Shown here: positions 1 through 7,255 of the stretch, piece after piece
Numbering within the stretch: position 1 is the stretch's first letter
Layout of the letters: the number at the start of each line of letters is the position of its first letter
From: Oscillatoriales cyanobacterium RM2_1_1
GTDB lineage: Bacteria; Cyanobacteriota; Cyanobacteriia; Cyanobacteriales; Microcoleaceae
Direction of reading: 5' to 3'
NCBI GenBank assembly: GCA_012033335.1
Contig: JAAURB010000036.1
Span: 1 to 46,203 of the forward strand
DNA: 46,203 nt
The notes under the pieces: model-generated
Databases searched by the model: none
What the model saw: only the letters and a program-made list of their open reading frames with translations
What the model was told of the DNA's origin: nothing
Made by a program: the position numbers and the translations under genes

Positions 1-128
1 CATTTGAACTGTCCCCTAGTTGGTACATTGAAGCTCTGAAGAACATCAAAGCCAGCCATGGTCTGAGTGGAGATGCGGCAGTTGAAGCCAACTCCTATTT
101 GGACTATGCCATTAACGCTCTGAGCTAG
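1..128 (+). CDS. cpcA: Phycocyanin alpha subunit, C-terminal fragment
   Basis: Only the last 41 codons are present; the 5' part lies outside the window. The frame beginning at base 3 reads [20 protein letters not shown] and ends [10 protein letters not shown]-stop, which I recognise as the conserved C-terminus of phycocyanin alpha. Together with CpcB this subunit forms the light-harvesting rods of the phycobilisome and carries one phycocyanobilin, whose attachment Cys is upstream of what is visible. It is followed by a long hairpin and a rod-linker gene, the standard cpcBA-linker order. A phycoerythrocyanin alpha chain (PecA) is the main alternative, because the C-termini are similar. Confidence 0.9.
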   Translation, partial: FELSPSWYIEALKNIKASHGLSGDAAVEANSYLDYAINALS

Positions 129-136
129 TTACCCCT

Positions 137-208
137 TGCTCGGAACCACAGGGTAGTCTTGATTGTGGAGAGATTCTACAGGTTGGGAGTTTTCTGGGGT
201 TCCGAGCA
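137..208 (+). terminator. Long stem-loop between cpcA and the rod-linker gene
   Basis: Perfect 11-bp inverted repeat: TGCTCGGAACC at 137-147 pairs with GGTTCCGAGCA at 198-208, enclosing a 50-base loop. It begins 9 bases after the cpcA stop. There is no T run, so it looks less like a strong intrinsic terminator than like a processing or partial read-through element. Such hairpins between cpcA and linker genes are known to keep linker mRNA below subunit mRNA. That role here is inference. Confidence 0.55.
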
Positions 209-260
209 TCTTATCTCAAATATTGTTGTAAGCCAGTTATGGTGAACTTATTGTTTTAAC

Positions 261-360
261 CTGTTACAGGTTTCTGACGCTGCTAGAGTACGGGAGGAGA
301 TAATATACCGCACCTCACTTTCCAAGTTTTGACCTCACAGAATTGAAAATCGCTGTATTT
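261..360 (+). repeat. Dispersed intergenic repeat, copy A
   Basis: About 100 bp in the leader of the rod-linker gene that align end to end with 22606-22704 in the same orientation. Shared blocks are TTACAGG, TTTCTGA, GCTGCT, GAGT, ATA.ACCGC and AAAATCGCTGTAT, with a divergent middle. It does not code. With the hairpin upstream it accounts for most of the 335-base gap between cpcA and the linker gene. Confidence 0.6.
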
Positions 361-463
361 CAAGTGTATTATCTGAGACCATTTAATTTTAAAGTAGCGA
401 TTAAAGTCAGTTGTTACTCAGCTCACCACCAGGGACTAAGCCCTACAGACAGAGGTTATCCTA

Positions 464-1321
464 ATGGTCAGCCATAGATCCGCAAATGTTTTGGGAATTG
501 CTCCATTGATTGAGTCTCCTCCCGCCACGTTGCCGGATAGTGCCTCAGAGACTCAAATTAATGCTGTAATTACTGCGGCTTACCGGCAGGTTTTTGGCAA
601 TGTCTATTTGATGAAGTCAGAGCGGTTAATTTATGCTGAGTCTCTTTTGCGCCGGGGCAGTATTAAGGTTCGGGGCTTCATTCAGACCCTAGGGCTCTCG
701 GAACTGTACCGGCAAAAGTTTTTTTACTCTGTGCCCCAGATGCGGTTTGTGGAATTGAATTGCAAGCATTTTCTGGGGCGGGCTCCATACGATCAACAAG
801 AGGTGGCTGCCCATATTCAGTTATTTAACCAGAAAGGCTACGAAGCTGAAATCAAGTCTTATCTGGATTCTGAGGAATATCAAGCCACCTTTAGCGATAC
901 CACGGTTCCCTATTATCGGGGATTTTTCACCTATACCGGGCAGAAGTCGAGTGGGTTTTCGCGGATGTTTCGGCTCTATCGAGGCTTTGCCAATAGCGAT
1001 CGCGCTCAGCTCGGAGGGCAGTCTTCCCGATTGATCCAAGAGCTCGGCGATAATGCAGTTTCAGCGGTGGTTGAAGCCTCTGGGAAGCAGGAAGGTTGGC
1101 TTTATCGTTCTGCTGAAAAATCTACCCACGCTGCTGCTGGAAATCAAGATTATTCCACTGACCCCATCTATCGGATTGAGGTGGTTCAGACCAATCCTCA
1201 AGCCGCTAATCCCAAACGAGTCTGGCTGATCCCAGCCCTTGAACTCTCTAGTGCATTGCAGAGGATTGCTAATTTAGGGGGCAAGGTTATCAGTATTGCC
1301 CTGACTTCATCTCCCGATTGA
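464..1321 (+). CDS. cpcC: Phycobilisome rod linker polypeptide (CpcC type)
   Basis: 285 residues. Residues ~25-150 match the phycobilisome linker domain (PBS_linker_poly), with the typical stretches AAYRQVFGN, ESLLRRGSIKVRGF and CKHFLGRAPYDQQEV; residues ~225-280 form a CpcD-like C-terminal domain (YRIEVVQT, ending GGKVISIAL). Linkers of this ~32 kDa build join phycocyanin hexamers within a rod and set its length. The gene lies 335 bases downstream of cpcA on the same strand, so it is part of the cpc operon. The ATG at 464 gives the N-terminus expected for the family. Other rod-linker paralogues (CpcC2, PecC) cannot be told apart from sequence alone. No obvious Shine-Dalgarno: the bases before ATG are GAGGTTATCCTA. 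Confidence 0.88.
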   Translation: MVSHRSANVLGIAPLIESPPATLPDSASETQINAVITAAYRQVFGNVYLMKSERLIYAESLLRRGSIKVRGFIQTLGLSELYRQKFFYSVPQMRFVELNCKHFLGRAPYDQQEVAAHIQLFNQKGYEAEIKSYLDSEEYQATFSDTTVPYYRGFFTYTGQKSSGFSRMFRLYRGFANSDRAQLGGQSSRLIQELGDNAVSAVVEASGKQEGWLYRSAEKSTHAAAGNQDYSTDPIYRIEVVQTNPQAANPKRVWLIPALELSSALQRIANLGGKVISIALTSSPD

Positions 1322-1406
1322 CTTGGGTTCAGGGACTCTGGCTTCAGTCAAGAATGTCTATCAGATCAAATGAAAATTTGTGGCGGGGCTGTCTTGCGGC
1401 TTGAGA

Positions 1407-1425
1407 AACAGCCGTCTTGGCTGTT
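1407..1425 (+). terminator. Hairpin between convergent genes
   Basis: AACAGCC at 1407-1413 pairs perfectly with GGCTGTT at 1419-1425 across a 5-base loop. It sits between the end of the rod-linker gene (+) and the end of the GDSL hydrolase gene (-), where a terminator serving either or both is expected. No strong T tract follows. Confidence 0.45.
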
Positions 1426-1479
1426 CCACCCTATTGACTTTGAGATTCGGACTTAACTCAGAATTTGACTTGGAATTGA

Positions 1480-2193
1480 CTACTCAAAATTGGTTAACTG
1501 CACCATCGGCTCCCAGGTCAGAACATCCTTCAGGATTGCCTGATATCCGACACTATTGGGATGGAGTCCATCTATACAGAGGCGCAGTCGCCACCATTCC
1601 TCTCCCCGTTGCAGCCAGGTTTGAAATAAATCCAGATAGGGAATTCCCTGCTCCATACAGATCAAACGAGTGGCCTCTTTGTAACGGTATTGACTGGCAT
1701 GGTCATAGTACAAGCATCCCTGAAACGGCATTCGGGCTTCATCCACCGGAACCATCCCCACAAACAAAACGGGACAGAGTTGCTGGGCGCGACTCAGCAA
1801 ACTATCCATTGCGATCTGAAATCTATCAAATTCTGTGTAGTGCTTTCCCTGGGGTGACTGAACTCGAGCTGAATCATTCAAGCCCACGGAAAGAACAATT
1901 AAATCCGGAACGCGGTTGCGCAATTCCCCTCGATGCCTGAACTCGGCTTCTAAGCGCTCGTGAACTTGAGTGACTCGATTTCCCCGGACTCCCAGGTTGT
2001 AGAGGACATGACCTGAACTGTCTGGAGACAACCATTGCCTTCTAAGACGCTCAACCCAACCACCCCCTTCCGGATCGCCATAACCATAGACGACGCTATC
2101 CCCTAGGGCTACTAATTTCAAGGGGTGACGCTGCACCCCCAGGGATTCTGACCTGGGCCATGGGCGAGAAGATTGGAAGATTGTCCCTTGCAT
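1480..2193 (-). CDS. GDSL/SGNH-family lipase or esterase
   Basis: 237 residues. The SGNH blocks are all visible: block I VALGDSVVYGYGD with nucleophile Ser33, block II NLGVRGNR around residue 68, block III VGLND with Asn106, and block V CIDGLHPN with the Asp208/His211 pair. These enzymes hydrolyse ester bonds in lipids, acylated sugars or thioesters; the substrate cannot be read from sequence. There is no clear signal peptide, so a cytoplasmic location is likely. It follows the P450 gene on the same strand, but the P450 has its own terminator at 2283-2313, so it probably has its own promoter. A long open frame on the opposite strand over this gene is coincidental. Confidence 0.85.
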   Translation of the reverse strand: MQGTIFQSSRPWPRSESLGVQRHPLKLVALGDSVVYGYGDPEGGGWVERLRRQWLSPDSSGHVLYNLGVRGNRVTQVHERLEAEFRHRGELRNRVPDLIVLSVGLNDSARVQSPQGKHYTEFDRFQIAMDSLLSRAQQLCPVLFVGMVPVDEARMPFQGCLYYDHASQYRYKEATRLICMEQGIPYLDLFQTWLQRGEEWWRLRLCIDGLHPNSVGYQAILKDVLTWEPMVQLTNFE

Positions 2194-2282
2194 TAACTTT
2201 TTAAGCTTTTAATAACAGTTGTAACCTTATATGTAACTATTTACCAACATTTATTGCAAAAACTCAATTCTAACCTTTATTC

Positions 2283-2313
2283 AAAAAGGAGAAAATCGAG
2301 ACAAATTTTCCCC
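2283..2313 (-). terminator. Intrinsic terminator of the P450 gene
   Basis: On the minus strand GGGGAAAAT (2313-2305) pairs with ATTTTCTCC (2296-2288), one G-U pair, 8-base loop, followed directly by TTTTTG. It lies 17 bases beyond the P450 stop codon, a textbook rho-independent layout. Confidence 0.7.
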
Positions 2314-2329
2314 TTCTCTCCAGTATTAT

Positions 2330-3694
2330 TTAACGCCGACCTATCATTTTCATCCGCACTCCTCCCAAAGGAGAAAGCGTCACTCCCCGGCGAGCAGCTT
2401 TAACTGGGTGTTTTTCAGCCAGGGCTAGCTGATAATTCATCAAAATCGTGGCCAGAGCTAGCTTCATCTCATATTGGGCCAGGGCCATACCAATACACTG
2501 TCTTGCCCCTGCCCCAAACGGCAGGTATTCATAGGGAGAAAACTTCCGCTCCATAAATCGCTCTGGCTTGAACCGTCGCGGTTCCGGATACAGATCAGGG
2601 CGACGATGGGTCAGATAGATACAACCCACCAGGGTATCTCCAGTCGTAACTCGATATCCTGCCAACTCTGTGACTCGTTTGGCGACTCGGGGAAAGGTCA
2701 GCATCCCTACCGGATAAATCCGGAGAGTTTCCTGGCAGACAGCAGTGAGATAGGGCAAGCGAAAAATCGCCATCGGATCAGCATCCGGCCCTAAACTGTC
2801 TAGCTCTTGCATCAGGGTTCCATAAACTTCCGGTTGCCGATGTACCCAGTAGAGTGTCCAAGCCAGGGCGGTGGCCGTGGTTTCATGGCCCGCAAATAAC
2901 AGAGTTAACAATTCATCCCGGAGTTCTTCATCTCTCATGGGTTGTCCCTGTTCGTCTCGGGCTGCCATCATCAGGCTGAGAATATCTGTGCGGTCTTCAT
3001 CAGGGTGTTGACGGCGCTCCGCAATTTCAGTAAACAGGAGTTGGTCAATCTGTTGGCGCTGACGCAAAAATCGACCCCAGGGACTCCAGGAACCCAGATC
3101 CTGTTGGAGAAAGGAGAAGAACAGCAGACTCGAACTCAAGGGAGAATTGGTCACTGACAACATGGAAGCAATGGAACGCTTGAGCAAATCGTAGCGCTCC
3201 CCGGAATAAATCCCAAACACAGCCTGAAGAATCACCATCAAGGACACTTCCTGCATGGCATCCCGGGCAACAAACACTTCATTCTCATGCCATCGGCTGG
3301 TAACTTTTTGAGTCACGTCACAGATCAGCTCACCATAGTTCCGCATCCGATCTCCATGGAACGGCGGCATCAGTAACTTGCGCTGTTGACGATGGCGATC
3401 GCCCTCCAGCAAAATCAGTGACTGTTCTCCCAGGAGAGGCTGGAGAATCTGATTCACCCGTCCAGGTGCTTCGAAGTCCCGGGTATCTCGGGTCAAGAGT
3501 TCCTGAAGAATCTGGGGATGATTGACAAAAATCATGGTATTTCCTGTGACCTGAGTGGCAAAGATGTCAGGGTGTTGCTTGCCCCAGGTATCCATGTACT
3601 GCAATGGATCTGCGACCCACTGCAGACGTTGGACTAATGCAGTAGCTTTAGGCCCACGAATGCGTGCTATTGTCCGTTGAGTCATAGGTTCCAA
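2330..3694 (-). CDS. Cytochrome P450 (CYP110-like)
   Basis: 454 residues, a soluble bacterial P450 of normal length. Visible motifs are the I-helix oxygen-activation motif AGHETT (268-273), the ExxR motif ETLR (322-325), and the haem-binding loop FGAGARQCIG (393-402) with the iron-ligand Cys400. P450s hydroxylate lipophilic substrates using electrons from ferredoxin; no redox partner gene is nearby. Overall wording (LPYLTAVCQETLRIYP, PYEYLPFGAGARQCIG) resembles the cyanobacterial CYP110 family, for which fatty acid and terpene hydroxylation have been described; the substrate here is unknown. A second in-frame ATG at codon 4 is an alternative start. Confidence 0.92.
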   Translation of the reverse strand: MEPMTQRTIARIRGPKATALVQRLQWVADPLQYMDTWGKQHPDIFATQVTGNTMIFVNHPQILQELLTRDTRDFEAPGRVNQILQPLLGEQSLILLEGDRHRQQRKLLMPPFHGDRMRNYGELICDVTQKVTSRWHENEVFVARDAMQEVSLMVILQAVFGIYSGERYDLLKRSIASMLSVTNSPLSSSLLFFSFLQQDLGSWSPWGRFLRQRQQIDQLLFTEIAERRQHPDEDRTDILSLMMAARDEQGQPMRDEELRDELLTLLFAGHETTATALAWTLYWVHRQPEVYGTLMQELDSLGPDADPMAIFRLPYLTAVCQETLRIYPVGMLTFPRVAKRVTELAGYRVTTGDTLVGCIYLTHRRPDLYPEPRRFKPERFMERKFSPYEYLPFGAGARQCIGMALAQYEMKLALATILMNYQLALAEKHPVKAARRGVTLSPLGGVRMKMIGRR

Positions 3695-4162
3695 ATGATG
3701 TTCAGAATGTGACTGATGATGGAAAATACTCTGGGAAGTACTTCAAATATTGCTTGCCAAAATTTGCAAAACCTGCCTGAGGTTCAGCGAGTTCTCCAGT
3801 TACGCGATCATCGCCATAACTGAAAATGAAATATGCATAGATAGAGTTCTAATGCACCCAGAGGGTTAGGCTAACCTGAAGCTTTCTTGAATCTAAACTT
3901 CAAGCTTTCAGACAGCGCTACAGGCTCTCACAAACTATTGAGGTAGTCATATCTTGATATTATGAATGGTTCGTTCAAGTAACACCTAAACCCCGGCTGA
4001 TATTCATACCGATCAGGAATGGGAAGCTCGTATTCAGATAAAGCTTCGTATCGGCATGGATGGGAAATAGATAGAAAGACAATTGGCTTAAGCCTTGCCA
4101 GATACAGATATTTACGATTTCCGTATATCAAAGATGAACTGTGGATTTAGGAGTGTCAAGAG
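3695..4162. other. Intergenic region without a supported gene
   Basis: About 470 bases upstream of the P450 gene. It contains a 67-codon minus-strand open frame (3928-4131) that starts with TTG, lacks a ribosome binding site and resembles nothing I know. The rest must hold the P450 promoter, but I cannot pick out clear -35/-10 boxes. Confidence 0.4.
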
Positions 4163-4203
4163 GGTGAAACCCAACAATCCTTTGGGGACTGTTGGGTTTC
4201 ACC
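4163..4203 (-). terminator. 14-bp hairpin downstream of the small membrane protein gene
   Basis: GGTGAAACCCAACA (4163-4176) pairs perfectly with TGTTGGGTTTCACC (4190-4203) over a 13-base loop. It lies 36 bases past the stop codon of the minus-strand 40-residue gene. There is no T tract, but stem length and position make termination or 3'-end protection likely. Confidence 0.6.
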
Positions 4204-4238
4204 TCTGACTGCTGTTGCTTGTTATGTCAATGGACTGG

Positions 4239-4361
4239 TTAATGAGCGCAGCCGTTTCCATGATAATCATCGCTATCATAGAAACCATTGCGAGTGCCAA
4301 AATATAAGCAGGCTACGGTGAATACTGCCGTTAATCCAACCAGAACTAATTTGACATCCAT
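4239..4361 (-). CDS. Conserved-looking 40-residue single-span membrane protein
   Basis: A short frame starting MDVKLVLVGLTAVFTVACLY and ending in the polar, His-rich tail YDSDDYHGNGCAH. One membrane segment covers residues ~3-20, with a short tail probably on the other face. A good ribosome binding site, AAAAGGAG, precedes the ATG by about 7 bases, and a strong hairpin follows the stop. Size and build resemble small subunits of cyanobacterial photosynthetic or respiratory complexes, and I have an impression of similar proteins in other cyanobacteria, but I cannot assign a name. It is divergent from the DNA glycosylase gene, with 31 bases between start codons. Confidence 0.7.
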   Translation of the reverse strand: MDVKLVLVGLTAVFTVACLYFGTRNGFYDSDDYHGNGCAH

Positions 4362-4392
4362 TGAGATTGCTCCTTTTAAGATTCTCTGAATA

Positions 4393-5100
4393 ATGAACTC
4401 GATCTTAACCCATTCGATTGTAGATGCAACCTGGCTGTCACGTCCTTCCCCTACTGTAGCGCCAGATTTATTGGGATGTACCCTGGTCAGACAAATGCCG
4501 GATGGAGAGCAAATTCGCGGTCTGATCGTGGAAACTGAAGCCTATGCCGCCGGGGATCCAGCCTGTCATGCTTATCGCCGCCGCACCCCTAGAAATACGG
4601 TGATGTTTGGGCCGGGAGGAAACAGCTATGTTTACCTGATATATGGAATCTATCACTGCCTGAATGTGGTTACAGATGTGGACGGTGAACCCAGTGCCGT
4701 CCTGATTCGAGCTTTGCAGCTTGAGAATATTCCCAGTTGGATTGCAGCGGAAAGTCCCAGTCATTCGATTCCAAAGGGCTCAAATCAAAAGCAACCCAGC
4801 CCTCCTCAGATAGTTCTGAACCTGCCAATAGCCCCGTCCAAACCCTTAAAGCAAATCCTTCGGCTAGCAGCGGGGCCTGGAAAACTTTGCCAGGTGATGA
4901 AAATTGATCGGAACTTATCAGGTTTGCCGTTTCAGCCTGATCAACCCCTGTGGCTAGAACATCGCAGTTCTGAGGTTCAAGCCGCCATCGATCAGCAAGC
5001 CCTTGAGTTTGTTCAAACCACTCGAATTGGACTTACCCAAGGAGTAGAGATTCCCTGGCGTTGGTATATTGCCAATTGTCCTGCTGTGTCCAGATTTTGA
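4393..5100 (+). CDS. 3-methyladenine DNA glycosylase (AAG/MPG family)
   Basis: 235 residues. Family signatures are visible: [11 protein letters not shown] near the N-terminus, the catalytic segment [20 protein letters not shown] with the general-base Glu of ETEAY, then [20 protein letters not shown], the DNA-intercalating Tyr region, [19 protein letters not shown], and the late AAGPGKLCQ and RIGLT motifs. The enzyme removes alkylated purines such as 3-methyladenine as the first step of base excision repair. Residues ~115-145 (Ser/Pro/Gln-rich) are a somewhat long linker between strands. The ATG at 4393 is a few bases downstream of a divergent gene start, so the promoter must be in the 31-base gap or overlap that gene. 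Confidence 0.92.
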   Translation: MNSILTHSIVDATWLSRPSPTVAPDLLGCTLVRQMPDGEQIRGLIVETEAYAAGDPACHAYRRRTPRNTVMFGPGGNSYVYLIYGIYHCLNVVTDVDGEPSAVLIRALQLENIPSWIAAESPSHSIPKGSNQKQPSPPQIVLNLPIAPSKPLKQILRLAAGPGKLCQVMKIDRNLSGLPFQPDQPLWLEHRSSEVQAAIDQQALEFVQTTRIGLTQGVEIPWRWYIANCPAVSRF

Positions 5101-5224
5101 AATCGTTGCAACCTGAACCAGAATTTGAAGCGATTGAATTTTCGCTGGGTGATTTAGAAATTTGATTAATGGTCAATATGAAGCTTTGCAATCGAACTAA
5201 CCGGGATAGCTATGGAGTTAGAAA

Positions 5225-5446
5225 TTGCACCTCTTTCTAGGTATTCTTCAAGGTGAACTCAGGTTTTTCACCCCAGCAGGAGTGCTAGTCCAAACCCCAG
5301 AAGAATCTACCCAAATTGAAAAATCACGCCGGGAAATAACTGAGCAGCAACTCTTACAAAACCAGCAAAAAATAGAAAAGCTATCTACTAAATTAAAGCT
5401 ATCTACTAAATTGCGGAAGTTAGGTATTGATCCAGATCAATTATAG
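5225..5446 (+). pseudogene. C-terminal remnant of an Uma2-type (DUF820) protein
   Basis: The 73-codon frame (first codon TTG) reads FLGILQGELRFFTPAGVLVQ, then a charged coiled stretch ending LRKLGIDPDQL. Cyanobacterial Uma2/DUF820 restriction-like endonucleases very commonly end this way (G.LRFFT..G.L.PTPEE, coiled coil, L..LGIDP). The PD-(D/E)xK catalytic core that should precede it is absent, and the DNA from 5101 to 5224 has stop codons in the relevant frames. It is therefore best read as the tail of a decayed gene. Family assignment rests on this tail only. Confidence 0.6.
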
Positions 5447-5503
5447 AGATCTGCTTTAAATTGTATTTGATATGTTATTTAAACTCACTATCAATGGGAT
5501 AAA

Positions 5504-5527
5504 ATTATTGGGTAGATTATTGGGTAG
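5504..5527 (+). repeat. 12-bp tandem duplication
   Basis: ATTATTGGGTAG occurs twice in direct succession (5504-5515 and 5516-5527), 29 bases before the Rieske remnant. Probably a slippage product; it may also lie in that gene's promoter. Confidence 0.6.
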
Positions 5528-5556
5528 AATTCTAGAATCTGTTAAAAATTGTTACT

Positions 5557-5832
5557 ATGTTTATGCTTCCCGGTGCTCCCTGGTTGTTGGCTCATGAATC
5601 CATGTTGGAGGTGAATAAACCTCAAAAGTTTTCTCTCTACGGTTCTGATTATGTTCTCTGGAAAGATCAAACGGGGAATGTCAGCGCCCTGTCTAATGTT
5701 TGTCCTCATATGGGAGCGATGCTATCTGAAGGATGGTGTGCTATGAATCAGTCCGGTAGTCATGTCGAAATTTTAACAGTTTTCCTGATATTATTGAACC
5801 TAACTTGTCCAGAAAGCCGTAGGAAATTATAG
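5557..5832 (+). pseudogene. Truncated Rieske [2Fe-2S] oxygenase N-terminus
   Basis: Residues 1-62 look like the start of a Rieske non-haem iron oxygenase: LPGAPWLLAHESML, then the first half of the cluster-binding site, CPHMGAMLSEGWC. A Rieske domain needs a second C-x2-H pair about 15-20 residues on (usually CPFHALEF). Here the sequence leaves the family pattern after NQSGS and ends at a stop with no second pair, so no cluster could form. The whole catalytic domain is missing. A deletion that joined the N-terminus to unrelated DNA is the simplest explanation. The aldehyde dehydrogenase starts 23 bases later, so the pair may once have formed an oxidative operon. Confidence 0.7.
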
Positions 5833-5855
5833 AGAGCCATAGTAATCAATTCTTT

Positions 5856-7223
5856 ATGAATATCAATCAGCTACTTCAAGCCCAAAGACAATTTTTTGCC
5901 ACGGGTCAGACAAAAGATATCAGGTTTCGCTTGGAACAACTGAAGCGATTAAAACAAGCCATTACTGATAGTCAAGGAGCCATTGTCAAGGCCGTTAATC
6001 TGGATCTAAATCGCCCTGAATTTGAAGCTTATTTTGAGATTTCTACCCTTGCTGAAATCAACTACGCCATCAAACATTTAAAGTCCTGGATCAAACCTCA
6101 GAGGGTGCGGGCTTCCATCGATCAATTCCCGGCCTCAGCCCAAATCCAACCTGAACCCCTGGGAAGTATTTTAATTATTGGCCCCTGGAACTATCCTTTT
6201 CAACTGATGATTTCTCCATTAGTGGGAGCGATCGCAGCGGGAAATTGTGCAGTGCTCAAACCCTCTGAAATTGCCGTTCATACCTCCCAAATTGTCACAG
6301 ATATGATTCAAAAAACCTTTGATTCAAGTTATATTGCAATCCTGGAGGGGGGAGTAGAAACATCCCAGGCTTTATTAGCAGAAAAATTTGATCATATTTT
6401 CTTTACGGGGGGCAACAAAGTGGGTCAAATTGTCATGGCCGCCGCCGCCCAACATCTGACTCCCGTAACATTAGAATTGGGTGGAAAAAGCCCCTGTATT
6501 GTAGAGAGTGATATTCAGCTAGAATACACCGCTAAACGGATTGCCTGGGGAAAGTTTATCAATGCCGGTCAAACCTGCATTGCCCCCGATTACTTGCTGG
6601 TTAATGCCCAGATAAAACAGGAATTAATCCCGAGAATTCAAGCCAGTATTCAAAGCTTTTATGGAGAAAATCCAGAACATAGTCCTGATTATTGTCGCAT
6701 TATTAACTCAGGTCATTTTGAGCGGTTAACACAGCTTCTCCATACTGGAAAAATCCTCGCCGGCGGTCAAACCAACCCTGAAACTCGATATATTGCCCCG
6801 ACTTTGATTGATCAGGTTGCTTGGGACGATCCGGTAATGCAAGAGGAAATCTTCGGGCCGATTTTGCCTATTTTAGAGTATCGAGATCTGGGGGAGGCGA
6901 TCGCCCAAATCAATGCTCGACCCAAGCCTTTAGCCCTTTATTTCTTTTCTAAGGATCGGCAGAAACAGCAGCGAATTCTCCAAGAAACCTCCTCTGGAGG
7001 AGTTTGCCTGAATGACACGGTGATGCAGTTTGGCGTAACCCAATTGCCCTTCGGGGGGGTAGGCGCAAGTGGCATAGGTTGTTACCATGGCAGGGCCAGT
7101 TTTGATACATTCTCCCACTACAAAAGTGTGCTAAAAAAAGCCTTCTGGCTGGATTTGAGCTGGCGCTATGCCCCTTATCAAGGCAAAGTAGGCTTGATTA
7201 AAAGAGCCATTAATCGACTATAG
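5856..7223 (+). CDS. Aldehyde dehydrogenase, class 3 (ALDH3) type
   Basis: 455 residues, the short ALDH3 length. Catalytic features: Asn112 in GPWNYP, the nucleotide-site motif FFTGGNKVGQ, general-base Glu207 in LELGGKSP, and catalytic Cys241 in NAGQTCIAPDY. The family oxidises fatty, aromatic or apocarotenoid aldehydes to acids with NAD(P)+. The tail (KSVLKKAFWLDLSWRYAPY) is hydrophobic and basic, as in ALDH3 enzymes that sit on membranes. Among cyanobacteria the best-known relative is the Synechocystis apocarotenal/fatty aldehyde dehydrogenase, so a lipid or carotenoid aldehyde substrate is a reasonable inference. It follows a Rieske remnant by 23 bases. Confidence 0.92.
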   Translation: MNINQLLQAQRQFFATGQTKDIRFRLEQLKRLKQAITDSQGAIVKAVNLDLNRPEFEAYFEISTLAEINYAIKHLKSWIKPQRVRASIDQFPASAQIQPEPLGSILIIGPWNYPFQLMISPLVGAIAAGNCAVLKPSEIAVHTSQIVTDMIQKTFDSSYIAILEGGVETSQALLAEKFDHIFFTGGNKVGQIVMAAAAQHLTPVTLELGGKSPCIVESDIQLEYTAKRIAWGKFINAGQTCIAPDYLLVNAQIKQELIPRIQASIQSFYGENPEHSPDYCRIINSGHFERLTQLLHTGKILAGGQTNPETRYIAPTLIDQVAWDDPVMQEEIFGPILPILEYRDLGEAIAQINARPKPLALYFFSKDRQKQQRILQETSSGGVCLNDTVMQFGVTQLPFGGVGASGIGCYHGRASFDTFSHYKSVLKKAFWLDLSWRYAPYQGKVGLIKRAINRL

Positions 7224-7255
7224 TAAGGGTTAATTTTTGAGGGGGGTTTTCCAGC

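Noticed and set aside
1380-1940. 186-codon plus-strand frame opposite the GDSL hydrolase
   Set aside because: It is antisense to a gene with all SGNH motifs, matches no family, and its sequence composition is that of a shadow frame.
3928-4131. 67-codon minus-strand frame (TTG start)
   Set aside because: No ribosome binding site, no recognisable homology; could be decay of an unknown gene, but there is nothing to support it.
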